DNA of 64,000 bases, taken from the NCBI GenBank assembly GCA_910578465.1, contig CAJTPW010000001.1:620001-684000 (forward strand), written 5' to 3'. This DNA comes from an uncultured Vampirovibrio sp. GTDB taxonomy: Bacteria; Cyanobacteriota; Vampirovibrionia; Gastranaerophilales; Gastranaerophilaceae. Of the stretch, positions 48,544-57,621 are shown piece by piece (positions within the stretch are counted from its first letter, which is position 1; each line of letters starts with the position of its first letter). Under the pieces are notes generated by a model, which was not told the origin of the DNA, made no database searches, and saw only the letters and a program-made list of their open reading frames with translations. Made by a program: the position numbers and the translations under genes.

Positions 48544-50370
48544 TTAAACTTCTTCAGTTTTCTTGGGAAGAACATCAAGCTCTTCACCTGTTCCTTCTGC
48601 TTCTGTGGGATCAGCAGCTTCATCGGCAGGTTTTTCAACATCGGCAGCGTCACCTGCTTCATCTGTATCGTCAACCTTTGCCTCATCTTCGTCTTTAGCA
48701 GCTTCTTCAGCTTCGATTTCCTTATCAACCTTGGCTGCTTCAACTTCTGCCACGCTTGCGGCATTTTTGTCGATAATACCTAAAAGCTCTTCATCTAAAT
48801 TGTATAGCGCCCATTGGTCTTCTAAGCTTGTTCTCAAGCTTGCTGCTTTTTCTTCGTAAGCTTCAATAAAGAGGTTGTGTACTGCTAACGGATCTTCTTC
48901 TCCATCTGCTTTATCAGCGTCTGCAACTGCATCAGGAGCTTTATCAACTGCGCCGACTTCATCATTGTCAGAGAATTCATACTTGTCATTTAAGTAGTTA
49001 ATGTCATCTAATGTTTGATATCCTTCGATTGCTTCATCGCTGTCGCCAAGAGTCAAGTTAAAGTTACCGAGCATTTTGTTGTCATAATTTTCATTATCAA
49101 AATCAAACGGTTTAGAGCTTGCATCAGTAGGTTCGCTTTTTGCAACACCAATATCAATTTTTCCGCCGTATCTGCTATCCGGTCCGAATGCTTCTTCAAC
49201 GGTCATAGCTTCTTGAGTTGTTGTGCCATCAGGATTTTTAACGGTTCGCATAACCATTAGCTGTCCTTTATTAGCTTCAGCTTCATCGGATTTTCCGTGA
49301 ATATTTTCTTCATTGAATGTTACGGTGCCATCTTCGCCAACTTTAGCGCTTGCTAATTCTTCATAGGTGATTTTACCATCGCCGTCTTGATTTAAGCCAA
49401 GCATTTCGTTCCAGCCGTCTTCTGCATCTTCGGCACCAAGGAATTCTTTAGGATTGCTTAATTCGCCGTCACCGTCTTTGTCAACAAAGAAGTCGTATTG
49501 AACTTCTTGTCCGTCTTCCATAACCTGGAAGCCAATCGGGTCACAGCTTGTAGGCGGTGGGCAGTTAGCTGCTGCTTCTGCTTCTTTTGCCGCATTGAGA
49601 TTAGTTTGTGCGGTTGCAATTTGTGAGTCGATATCTTTAATATTACCTGCCATATCTTTTAAACGGGCAATATTTGCGTCCAATACGTTAAGCTCACTGT
49701 TTGCAACAAAGAGGTTTGATACAACGCTTGCAATACTTGGAAGTGCTGCTAAAGAAGCATTAATGCCTGCTTTTAAATCTTCCTGAGTAACATTTTTGCC
49801 TGCTTTTTTATCTGCAATATATTGAGCAACGTTGTTTTCAATAGCTTTTTGAACTTCTTCTTTGTGTTCTTCAACTTTTGCTTCTTGTTTATCTGCAGCT
49901 TCAGCTATTTTTTCTTCAATATCTTTGGCCAATTCTTCAATCTCTTTTTCAAGATCGGTCATTGCAGCCAATTCGGCTTCTTTTTTAGCATTCAAATCTG
50001 CAAGTTCTTTTTCAAATTTAGCTACATCACCTGCTTTTGCAACTTCTTCAGTCGGAGCTGTCTTTTCAACAGGTGCAGCATCTGCAACTTTATCAGCCGG
50101 CGCAGCAGCTTCAGGTCCTTTGATTGCTTCATCACCTTTTAATTGAGCCTTAAGTTCATCAACTGACATTCCAAGCTCTTCTGCAACCGTTTCTAATGAC
50201 AGTTCAAATGTTTCACCGTCAGAATCGGTTACCACCACACCGTTTCCATTGCCTCCAAAATCCAGTGTTTCAATTTTTTCGCCTTCGCCGTGGGTAACAT
50301 TACCTGCAGCATTTAAAAATGCATTTGAAGCGGCGATTTTGTTTAGAGCGTCTGCATTAAAACTTGTCAT
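48544..50370 (-). CDS. Acidic coiled-coil protein with paired EF-hands
   Basis: 608 residues, no signal peptide. N-terminus M-T-S-F-N-A-D-A-L-N; Ala/Glu-rich low complexity (about 84-120); coiled coil (about 120-265); then C-P-P-P-T-S-C and a pair of canonical EF-hand loops 30 residues apart, D-K-D-G-D-G-E-L-S-N-P-K (297-308) and N-Q-D-G-D-G-K-I-T-Y-E-E (327-338). The C-terminal 90 residues are Asp/Glu/Ala-rich low complexity. Calcium binding is expected for the loops; the overall role is unknown. It shares composition, EF-hands and the tandem TTTTGTAAA upstream element with genes at 24401-29432, so likely the same regulon and possibly the same structure. Confidence 0.7.
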   Translation of the reverse strand: MTSFNADALNKIAASNAFLNAAGNVTHGEGEKIETLDFGGNGNGVVVTDSDGETFELSLETVAEELGMSVDELKAQLKGDEAIKGPEAAAPADKVADAAPVEKTAPTEEVAKAGDVAKFEKELADLNAKKEAELAAMTDLEKEIEELAKDIEEKIAEAADKQEAKVEEHKEEVQKAIENNVAQYIADKKAGKNVTQEDLKAGINASLAALPSIASVVSNLFVANSELNVLDANIARLKDMAGNIKDIDSQIATAQTNLNAAKEAEAAANCPPPTSCDPIGFQVMEDGQEVQYDFFVDKDGDGELSNPKEFLGAEDAEDGWNEMLGLNQDGDGKITYEELASAKVGEDGTVTFNEENIHGKSDEAEANKGQLMVMRTVKNPDGTTTQEAMTVEEAFGPDSRYGGKIDIGVAKSEPTDASSKPFDFDNENYDNKMLGNFNLTLGDSDEAIEGYQTLDDINYLNDKYEFSDNDEVGAVDKAPDAVADADKADGEEDPLAVHNLFIEAYEEKAASLRTSLEDQWALYNLDEELLGIIDKNAASVAEVEAAKVDKEIEAEEAAKDEDEAKVDDTDEAGDAADVEKPADEAADPTEAEGTGEELDVLPKKTEEV

Positions 50371-50453
50371 TACAATTTTCCTTTACATCTTAAGAATACT
50401 TACTCATAAATAAAAACGTTTTAATATATCAGATTTCAATACTTAGTATATAT

Positions 50454-50472
50454 TTTACAAAACTTTACAAAA
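50454..50472 (-). promoter_or_regulatory. Tandem TTTTGTAAA element upstream of 50370
   Basis: Two perfect plus-strand TTTACAAAA units at 50454-50462 and 50464-50472, period 10, 84-102 nt before the start. Confidence 0.55.
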
Positions 50473-50583
50473 AATATGTCAATTTTTTGGAAACTCTTGA
50501 AAATAAAGCGGTCTAGTCTTCTTGAAACAATAAATACCTCGTGATTTTATCCATCAAAACTGTTTTTACATATACTATATTCC

Positions 50584-52023
50584 CTAAGGTTTGTAATTTA
50601 TCACAATATTTTCATAAGAAATTGTACCGTTATCATATAAAAGTTGAATTTGGTTAATATTATAATCAACAATTGTACTTAAAAGTTCAATTCGCGCATT
50701 GTTTTTTATTGTCTGTGCCTGAATTACGTCAATCAATATTCCTTCTCCCGCATCCAGTCTGAGCTCTGCCAAAGTAACACTGTCAGAAGCATACTCTACC
50801 TGTTTTTTGGCTATCTCGATTCTTTCCTTCAATATTTGAGCTTTCCAATAATTTGAAATTAAATTTTCTTTAATATTTCTTAACAATACTTCGAGTTTAT
50901 AACTTATGCTGTCAATTTGTCCTTGAATGCTGTTTGCTTTTGTGACGGTTCCAACACCGAGTCTTGAACCGATAGGAACATCCAAATAAGCCCCGAGTAC
51001 GTTGTTTGAGTAAACACCGGCTCTTGCAGTACCTTGAAATTGACCCTGATAAACAATTCTTGGCTTTGGAACAAAATCAGTATACACTTTATATTTTTGC
51101 TGTTTTAAGGTTTTTATTTCAGCTTTGAGGGCTTTAACATCATCTCTTGAAAATTCCGCTATTTTAAAAAGCTCGTCCGTTGAAAGTTTTTCATCCACCA
51201 ATATAAACGGTTTTACTTCAATTTCAATAGGAAAAAGATGTGAATTAACCTCGATTCCCATAATATTTGCAAGTTTTGCCTGTGCGGTTCTAAAATTATT
51301 CAATGCTACCATAAAATTTTGCTCGGCAAGTGCCTGTTCGCCTTTTGACCTTACAACGTCAAATCTTGTTCCAAGCCCTGCCTCCATAAGTGTTTGCGTG
51401 AGTTTTAGCTGTGCCGTTCTTTCATAAAGATTCTTAAGATGGATTTCAATACTGATTTTTGCTCTCAAAAGTTCATAATAATCTCTTGCAGTCTCCAAAA
51501 TTGCTTCATCTTTTGTAAAATCCAACCTGTTTAAATTTGCACGCACCTTAAATTTTCTTGCTTTTGCTTCAAAAATCTGTGCACCGCCCTGTGTTAAATC
51601 GTGAGCAACACGCAATGTACCTGATAATGCAAGCTCTTCCACATGATCGGGTACTACGCCTCCGACAAGCACCTGACCGTTATAATATATACTGTATCCT
51701 TCAAAATTAACTTCGGGTAAAAACTGTGCAAGTGCATTTCTATAATCCCACTTGGCACTCACATAATCCGAATTTGAAACTTTAATATTAAAGTTATTTA
51801 AAAGCGCAACTCCGATGCACTCATCAAGACTCACAAAAACAGGCTCCTCTTTAAAGTGTTCAATTATTTCCATATCAACATCAGCTTTTGCTGTGTCACA
51901 ATCCTTGCAATAGGTATCGAGCGGTGAATTTAAATCGTTAATAATATTTTTATGGGCAAATGCCTCTGTGCTCAAAAAGCATAAGTTAAAAGTTAAAAAT
52001 GCTATAACTGCCCATCTTTTCAT
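50584..52023 (-). CDS. TolC-family outer membrane channel
   Basis: 479 residues from the ATG at 52023, giving a signal peptide M-K-R-W-A-V-I-A-F-L ... T-E-A-F-A (about 1-22); the frame extends to a TTG at 52053. The body is two repeats of long amphipathic helices separated by beta-strand segments, as in outer membrane efflux proteins. Examples are L-L-N-N-F-N-I-K-V-S-N, A-R-D-Y-Y-E-L-L-R-A-K, A-G-L-G-T-R-F-D-V-V-R-S-K-G-E and L-R-L-D-A-G-E-G-I-L-I-D-V-I-Q-A-Q. It forms the exit duct for type I secretion or efflux pumps. No inner-membrane pump or adaptor is encoded beside it, so its partners are elsewhere. Confidence 0.85.
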   Translation of the reverse strand: MKRWAVIAFLTFNLCFLSTEAFAHKNIINDLNSPLDTYCKDCDTAKADVDMEIIEHFKEEPVFVSLDECIGVALLNNFNIKVSNSDYVSAKWDYRNALAQFLPEVNFEGYSIYYNGQVLVGGVVPDHVEELALSGTLRVAHDLTQGGAQIFEAKARKFKVRANLNRLDFTKDEAILETARDYYELLRAKISIEIHLKNLYERTAQLKLTQTLMEAGLGTRFDVVRSKGEQALAEQNFMVALNNFRTAQAKLANIMGIEVNSHLFPIEIEVKPFILVDEKLSTDELFKIAEFSRDDVKALKAEIKTLKQQKYKVYTDFVPKPRIVYQGQFQGTARAGVYSNNVLGAYLDVPIGSRLGVGTVTKANSIQGQIDSISYKLEVLLRNIKENLISNYWKAQILKERIEIAKKQVEYASDSVTLAELRLDAGEGILIDVIQAQTIKNNARIELLSTIVDYNINQIQLLYDNGTISYENIVINYKP

Positions 52024-52140
52024 ACCTAAAAGAGTAATAAAATTTTGCCGCAAAAAATATACACTCTCTGGATAATACTTTATAGGCTAATACTTTTATG
52101 GTATTTTATTCTTGTAAAAATATAGTAAATGAGGACCCGT

Positions 52141-54753
52141 ATGACCAATTCTGATATTCAAAACCTCCCTACAACCTATGAGGCAAGGGAAAGCGAGAAA
52201 GAAATTTATAAATTTTGGGAAGATAATTCTTTCTTTAGGGCGGATAATAAATCCCAAAAACCGCCGTATTCAATAGTCATACCACCTCCAAACGTAACAG
52301 GCATTTTACATATGGGTCATGCCCTCGATGAAACCCTGCAGGATATTTTAACAAGATATCACAGAATGAAGGGATATGAAGCTCTATGGCTCCCGGGCTG
52401 CGATCATGCAGGCATTGCAACACAAAACGTTGTTGAAAAACAGCTTGCAAAAGAAGGTAAAAGCCGTCATGACCTCGGCAGAGAGAAATTTTTGGAAGTT
52501 ACCTGGGACTGGGCAAATAAACATAAAGACAGAATTTTGGAGCAGTGCAAACTTTTAGGTGCAAGTTTTGACCTTTCAAGAAAACGTTTTACTCTTGATG
52601 AAGGATGTTCCAAAGCTGTTAAAAAGGTATTTGTGGATTTATATAATAAAGGACTCATTTATAAGGGCTCATATATCGTAAACTGGTGTCCGAGATGCCA
52701 AAGTGCAATTTCAGACATTGAAACCGAATATGAAACAGAAGATGGAAACCTTTGGGAAATTTCATATCCGCTAAAAGATGAAATGGGTGCAATAGTTATC
52801 GCAACTACCCGCCCTGAAACAATGTTTGGAGACGTTGCTGTTGCCGTAAATCCAAATGATTATAAGTATAAAGATTTAATCGGAAAAAAATGTATTATTC
52901 CGTTAACAGGACGTGAAATTCCGATTATTGCGGATGAATATGTTGATAAAAGCTTTGGTACAGGTGCACTGAAAATTACTCCTGCGCATGATCCGAATGA
53001 CTTTGAAGTTGGCAGACGTCATAAACTGCCTTCAATAAGAGTAATAAACGAAGAAGGCAAAATGATTGCTTGCGCTGAAGTTCACCCCGAACTCCATGGG
53101 AAAGACAGATACGAAGCAAGACAGCGCACGGTTGAAATGTTAAAAGCGCATGAAGTTCTGGTTAAAATCACACCGCATGAACACAATGTAGGCAAATGCC
53201 AGAGATGTAACACCACAATTGAACCGCTGTTATCCGAACAATGGTTTGTTAAAATGGAACCGTTGGCTAAACCTGCAATTGAAGCCGTTAAAAACGGTAC
53301 AATTGAGTTTGTACCCAAAAGATGGGAAAAGAACTACTTAATGTGGATGGAAAACATTCGCGATTGGTGTATCTCAAGGCAATTATGGTGGGGACATCAA
53401 ATTCCCGCTTACTATCACAATAAAACGGGCGAGATGGTTGTTGCACTTGAAAATCCTGACCCTGAAAACTATACACAAGATAAAGATGTTCTGGACACCT
53501 GGTTTTCAAGCGGTTTATGGCCATTCTCAACAATGGGCTGGCCTGATACCGAAAGTGCCGACTTTAAGAAATTCTACCCGACAACAACCCTTGTAACAGG
53601 TTTTGATATTATATTTTTCTGGGTTGCAAGAATGATAACCATGGGGCTTGAATTTACAGGGAAAGCACCATTTTCTACCGTTTACATTCACGGTCTCATC
53701 AGAGATGAAAACGGTCAAAAAATGTCCAAATCAAGAGGAAATACAATAGACCCTGTTGAAATTATTGAAAAATACGGCTGTGACGCTTTAAGATTTACGC
53801 TTGCAAGCCTTTGCACATACGGAGGACAGGATATAAAGCTTTCGGATGAAAGGTTTGAATACGGTAGAAATTTTGCAAACAAAATCTGGAATGCTTCGCG
53901 TTTTGTTTTAATGAACTTAACAAAAAACAAGGATGAACTCGAACTTGACCCTGCAAAATTTACAGCGGCAGACAAGTGGATTTTAAATGAGCTAAATGAA
54001 ACGGTAAAACTTATAAATGAAAATATCCAAAACTACAGAATAGGAGAAGTTGCTTCAATACTTTATGATTTCTTCTGGAATTCATACTGTGACTGGTATG
54101 TTGAGCTTTCTAAAATTGAGAAAAACGAAGCAGTGCTTGCCTATGTTCTGGATGAAACACTTAGGCTTTTACACCCTATAATGCCTCATATAACAGAAAA
54201 AATCTGGCAGTTAATTCCATCAAACAAGGAAAATAGAGCAATAATGCTGTCAAAGTTTCCGGAATTCAAAAACGAATTCGTATTTAAAGATGCCAAAAAC
54301 CAAATGGAAGCGCTTTTTGAAGCTGTACGTTCTTTAAGAAACATCAGAAGCGAGTTCAATATAATTCCTGGTGCCAAAATAAATATACAAATTGATGGCG
54401 GCAAAGAGTTATTTGAAGATGTTATTCCATATTTAAAACGCCTTGCAAAAATTGATAATGTTGAATTTACGTCTGTAAGCAGCACAGATAAACAATCTGC
54501 AAGCGTAGTTGTCGGAAATGCAAAAATCATTGTGCCGCTAAAAGGTGTAATTGATGTTGAGGAAGAGATTTCAAGGCAGAATAAGAAATTGCAAAAGCTT
54601 GAAGCTGAATTAAAATCTCTTGAAGGACGCATTAATAATCCAAAATTTATTTCATCAGCACCAAAAGATGTAGTAGAAGCCACAAAGGCAAGGGTTGAGG
54701 AAATAAAGCTTGCTGAGGCAAAAATTAACGAGCTGATTGCAAATTTTAAATAA
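52141..54753 (+). CDS. valS: Valyl-tRNA synthetase
   Basis: 870 residues from the ATG at 52141, which follows AGGA by five bases; an ATG 12 nt upstream is less likely. Class I signatures: P-P-P-N-V-T-G-I-L-H-M-G-H-A (HIGH variant) near residue 45, and Q-K-M-S-K-S-R-G-N-T-I (KMSKS) near residue 525. A CP1 editing domain (about 190-380, T-T-R-P-E-T-M-F-G-D), W-C-I-S-R-Q-L-W-W-G, and an anticodon-binding domain are followed by a C-terminal coiled-coil arm (about 800-870). Complete and typical. Charges tRNA-Val. A terminator follows the stop. Confidence 0.97.
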   Translation: MTNSDIQNLPTTYEARESEKEIYKFWEDNSFFRADNKSQKPPYSIVIPPPNVTGILHMGHALDETLQDILTRYHRMKGYEALWLPGCDHAGIATQNVVEKQLAKEGKSRHDLGREKFLEVTWDWANKHKDRILEQCKLLGASFDLSRKRFTLDEGCSKAVKKVFVDLYNKGLIYKGSYIVNWCPRCQSAISDIETEYETEDGNLWEISYPLKDEMGAIVIATTRPETMFGDVAVAVNPNDYKYKDLIGKKCIIPLTGREIPIIADEYVDKSFGTGALKITPAHDPNDFEVGRRHKLPSIRVINEEGKMIACAEVHPELHGKDRYEARQRTVEMLKAHEVLVKITPHEHNVGKCQRCNTTIEPLLSEQWFVKMEPLAKPAIEAVKNGTIEFVPKRWEKNYLMWMENIRDWCISRQLWWGHQIPAYYHNKTGEMVVALENPDPENYTQDKDVLDTWFSSGLWPFSTMGWPDTESADFKKFYPTTTLVTGFDIIFFWVARMITMGLEFTGKAPFSTVYIHGLIRDENGQKMSKSRGNTIDPVEIIEKYGCDALRFTLASLCTYGGQDIKLSDERFEYGRNFANKIWNASRFVLMNLTKNKDELELDPAKFTAADKWILNELNETVKLINENIQNYRIGEVASILYDFFWNSYCDWYVELSKIEKNEAVLAYVLDETLRLLHPIMPHITEKIWQLIPSNKENRAIMLSKFPEFKNEFVFKDAKNQMEALFEAVRSLRNIRSEFNIIPGAKINIQIDGGKELFEDVIPYLKRLAKIDNVEFTSVSSTDKQSASVVVGNAKIIVPLKGVIDVEEEISRQNKKLQKLEAELKSLEGRINNPKFISSAPKDVVEATKARVEEIKLAEAKINELIANFK

Positions 54754-54773
54754 TCTTTTATGCAAAATATATA

Positions 54774-54807
54774 AATGAGCACCTGATTTTTATTTGGGTG
54801 CTTATTT
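54774..54807 (+). terminator. Terminator of valS
   Basis: AATGAGCACC pairs with GGGTGCTTATT-type arm, then TTATTT; it overlaps the stop of the convergent small gene at 54806. Confidence 0.7.
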
Positions 54808-55276
54808 ATTTGCAGTTTTTTACAATACACTTCTTTAAAGCTTTTTTGTATCGCTTTTTATTTTTCTTAATATTTTTTTGTTCTGCATTTTCACATCCGC
54901 AAATTTCAAAGCTTAAATCATCTAAAAAATTATCGTACTCTTCTATTGCGATTTCCGTAAGTCCTTTTATGTATTTTTTTTGTTCACCCAAACAGGATCT
55001 TTTGATATCACCTGAGTTCTCATCGTTTTTAAGAGCATCACATTTTGCCTTGTATTCAAAATCAAGCCCTTCAAATTTAATCAGATAAGCATTTAAAAGA
55101 ATATTAAAAAAGCGTCTTGTTTCATCATCAGGTTTTATATGTTCCATAAGTTTTTGATAATCCGCTTTAAAAAAATCTCCAAACGTACAACATGCTGAGC
55201 ACAAATTTGAAGCACGAGCCAAAGGCAAAGGCAAAAATATAAATGTTAACAATAATATTAAAGCGCGCATTTTCAT
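54806..55276 (-). CDS. Secreted Cys-rich small protein
   Basis: 156 residues. Clear Sec signal peptide (about 1-22: M-K-M-R-A-L-I-L-L-L-T-F-I-F-L-P-L-P-L-A-R-A-S). The mature part has eight Cys in a pattern C-S-A-C-C ... C-D-A ... S-C-L-G ... C-G-C ... C-I-V-K-N-C, a helical middle and a basic C-terminus (K-K-N-K-K-R-Y-K-K-A-L-K-K-C). Likely periplasmic with disulfides; family unknown. The start could be either of the first two Met. Convergent with valS and separated from it by about 50 nt. Confidence 0.7.
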   Translation of the reverse strand: MKMRALILLLTFIFLPLPLARASNLCSACCTFGDFFKADYQKLMEHIKPDDETRRFFNILLNAYLIKFEGLDFEYKAKCDALKNDENSGDIKRSCLGEQKKYIKGLTEIAIEEYDNFLDDLSFEICGCENAEQKNIKKNKKRYKKALKKCIVKNCK

Positions 55277-55480
55277 AATTTCAGCCTATTTTAAAAGTTT
55301 TTTGAAATAAATTACCCTTTTGAATAATTTTAAAAAATATATTGACGTTAAATTATGTTCTTGATATTGTATATATTGTCGAAGCAAACACATATATATT
55401 GTGAGTTTTGCAAAGGTGAACATTAAAAATTAAAGCTGTTTATAGAAAAATATTCAGCTAAAATAATAAGATTTAAATTT

Positions 55481-55553
55481 GCGCTAGTAGCTCAGCAGGT
55501 AGAGCACTCCCCTTTTAAGGGATAGGTCCCGCGTTCGAATCGCGGCTAGCGCA
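55481..55553 (+). tRNA. tRNA-Lys (TTT)
   Basis: Acceptor GCGCTAG/CTAGCGC, D stem GCTC/GAGC, anticodon loop CTTTTAA (anticodon TTT) on a stem with one C-T mismatch at its base, T arm CCGCG-TTCGAAT-CGCGG, discriminator A. The rest of the gene-free stretch 55277-55638 shows nothing further. Confidence 0.95.
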
Positions 55554-55638
55554 AATTTTTTATGCCGATTGTAGCAAATTATTTGTAATAAAACTTTACA
55601 TAGTAGGAATTACCCCGTAAAAACACTACAATAATTTT

Positions 55639-57285
55639 ATGGAAATAATTAAAAAGGCAATAGAATGCCATAAAAAAGGCGATTTTACACAGGCCGAAGA
55701 ATATTATAAGCTTTATTTAACAAGACATCCAAAGGAATCTAAAGCATATCATCTTTTAGGTGCAATGTATATGCAAAAAGGAGATTTAAGTCTTGCTGCA
55801 AAAACATTAGAGCAGGCCTATCTTCTGGAATCTTCTATTCCCATTGAAACAGACCTTGCGCTTTGTTATTATAAGGCAGAAAATTTTTCAAAAGCGTTTG
55901 AACATTTAAAAAATATTGTAAATACTTCCAATATTAGTAAAGATGAAAACAAAATCCTTCTTGAAACCATATCAAAGTGTGCCGGAAAACTGAATAAGCA
56001 AGAAGAATGTTTAAAATATTTAATACAATCAATAGACTCTGATGAAAATGATATTTTTAAATTCAGAGAAATAGCAAATCTGGCTTTTGATTGCGAACAA
56101 TTTGATATTGCAAAAAAATACTTTAAAAAAACAATAGAAATGTGCCCCGATGATTTTGTGGCACACAATAACCTCGGACTTGTATATGAATATACAAATG
56201 ATTTTGACAACGCTGAAGCAGCCTACAGAAAAGCAATTGATATAAGGCCGAATTTAGACCCGTATTACAACCTCTCCATAATTTTAAAGCGCAAAAAAAG
56301 ATACAAAGAATCGCTTGAAGTTTTAATGGAGACCAAAAAATTCAAAACAACGGATTTTGAAAAATTTAATCATGCATTTGGACTGCTTCATCTTATACAA
56401 AAAGATTTCAGCGGCTATAGACCTTATATGAGCTATACCAGACAAAAATATACAAAGGATATGGAACTTTGGTGGCAGGGTGGAGCAGATAAAAATGCAA
56501 CGCTTGTAATTTGTGCAACCGAAGGCTACGGTGACATTATAATGTTTACCAGATATCTGGATTTTATTAATGCTGAAGATTTTAAGCAGGTCATAATAAT
56601 AGTTCCAAAAGAGCTGCTGGACCTTTACACTTATAATTTCCCGCATTTTAAAGTTCTTGAAATGGGTACTTTTGACAGCATTTCATACAATGCAGGTACA
56701 ATTTTGATGGATCTTCCGCTAATTTTTAATCTTGATTTTGAACATATTCCATCGAGCAATAAATACTTGTTATCACCGCCTGAATATACGGAAAAATGGC
56801 AAAATAAATTCGGCAAAGAAAAAGGAGATAAAAAGTTAAATATTGGCCTGTTTTTTGCAGGAAATACAAAAGATAAAAGAACCTTAAGAAACAGAAAAGT
56901 GCCATTCAAGGAACTGTTGCCGCTTCTTGAAATTGAAAATGTAAACTTTTATTCCCTGCAGCCTGAAAACACCTTTAAAACTGAATTTGAAGGCTATAGC
57001 ATAAAAGATTTGTCTTCTGAAATTAAAAATTTTTCAGACACTGCTGCAATAATTGATGAAATGGATATAGTAATATCCGTTGATTCTTCCGTTATTCATT
57101 TAGCAGGCGCATTAGGCAAAAAAGCATATCTTATGCTCCCTTATTCAGCAGACTGGCGCTGGTTTGACGATACAAAATCAACTCCCTGGTATGACAGCGT
57201 TCAAATATTCAGACAACAAAAAGAGGGCGATTGGCCCCCTGTAATTTATGAAATAAAACAAAACCTTGAAAAAATTATTAATTAA
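55639..57285 (+). CDS. TPR-repeat glycosyltransferase
   Basis: 548 residues, cytoplasmic. N-terminal TPR repeats (about 1-240; e.g. A-Y-H-L-L-G-A-M-Y-M-Q-K-G-D, A-H-N-N-L-G-L-V-Y-E-Y-T-N-D-F-D-N-A-E-A-A-Y). The C-terminal half resembles GT41/GT9-type GT-B domains: E-G-Y-G-D-I-I-M-F-T-R-Y-L, L-N-I-G-L-F-F-A-G-N-T and the donor-site loop V-I-S-V-D-S-S-V-I-H-L-A-G-A-L-G-K-K-A-Y-L-M-L-P. Such TPR-GT proteins glycosylate proteins or build surface glycans; the donor is not readable. It overlaps the convergent oadG stop by 4 nt. Confidence 0.8.
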   Translation: MEIIKKAIECHKKGDFTQAEEYYKLYLTRHPKESKAYHLLGAMYMQKGDLSLAAKTLEQAYLLESSIPIETDLALCYYKAENFSKAFEHLKNIVNTSNISKDENKILLETISKCAGKLNKQEECLKYLIQSIDSDENDIFKFREIANLAFDCEQFDIAKKYFKKTIEMCPDDFVAHNNLGLVYEYTNDFDNAEAAYRKAIDIRPNLDPYYNLSIILKRKKRYKESLEVLMETKKFKTTDFEKFNHAFGLLHLIQKDFSGYRPYMSYTRQKYTKDMELWWQGGADKNATLVICATEGYGDIIMFTRYLDFINAEDFKQVIIIVPKELLDLYTYNFPHFKVLEMGTFDSISYNAGTILMDLPLIFNLDFEHIPSSNKYLLSPPEYTEKWQNKFGKEKGDKKLNIGLFFAGNTKDKRTLRNRKVPFKELLPLLEIENVNFYSLQPENTFKTEFEGYSIKDLSSEIKNFSDTAAIIDEMDIVISVDSSVIHLAGALGKKAYLMLPYSADWRWFDDTKSTPWYDSVQIFRQQKEGDWPPVIYEIKQNLEKIIN

Positions 57286-57536
57286 CCGTGATTTTGTTTT
57301 AATGTAGCACATGCTATTGCAATTGCAATTTCCGCATCATCTGAAGCAGCTTTTAGAGCCTTGGGTGAAGATGTTTCCGCAACAGCTACAGGAAATACTT
57401 TGTTTAAATATCTGATAACAACTGCCTGAATATTCATGGCAATAATTAAAATTACCAAAAATACAAAAACTGATGAAAAACCTATTGCTAAAACCGTTAA
57501 ACCTTCTTCTAAAAGAGCGAGCATTTCGGGACTCAT
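57282..57536 (-). CDS. OadG-like sodium pump decarboxylase gamma subunit
   Basis: 84 residues. One N-terminal membrane helix with the OadG pattern G-L-T-V-L-A-I-G-F-S-S-V-F-V-F-L-V-I-L (about 12-31), then a short cytoplasmic tail ending in A-E-I-A-I-A-I-A-C-A-T. OadG is the small subunit that holds together biotin-dependent Na+-pumping decarboxylases (oxaloacetate, methylmalonyl-CoA or glutaconyl-CoA). No alpha or beta subunit is nearby, so it is an orphan in this window. It fits a Na+-based membrane energetics along with NhaC, SstT and AGCS. Confidence 0.75.
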   Translation of the reverse strand: MSPEMLALLEEGLTVLAIGFSSVFVFLVILIIAMNIQAVVIRYLNKVFPVAVAETSSPKALKAASDDAEIAIAIACATLKQNHG

Positions 57537-57621
57537 AATTTTATAAACTCCTAAATATTTTTCCTAATAAACCAATTTTACCAAAAACAAGAATAAAATC
57601 AAAGTTTAAAACCAATTGACT

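Noticed and set aside
52024..52140. T-box or other leader before valS
   Set aside because: The 87 nt between the divergent tolC-type start and valS show no specifier hairpin, T-box sequence or terminator-like stem.
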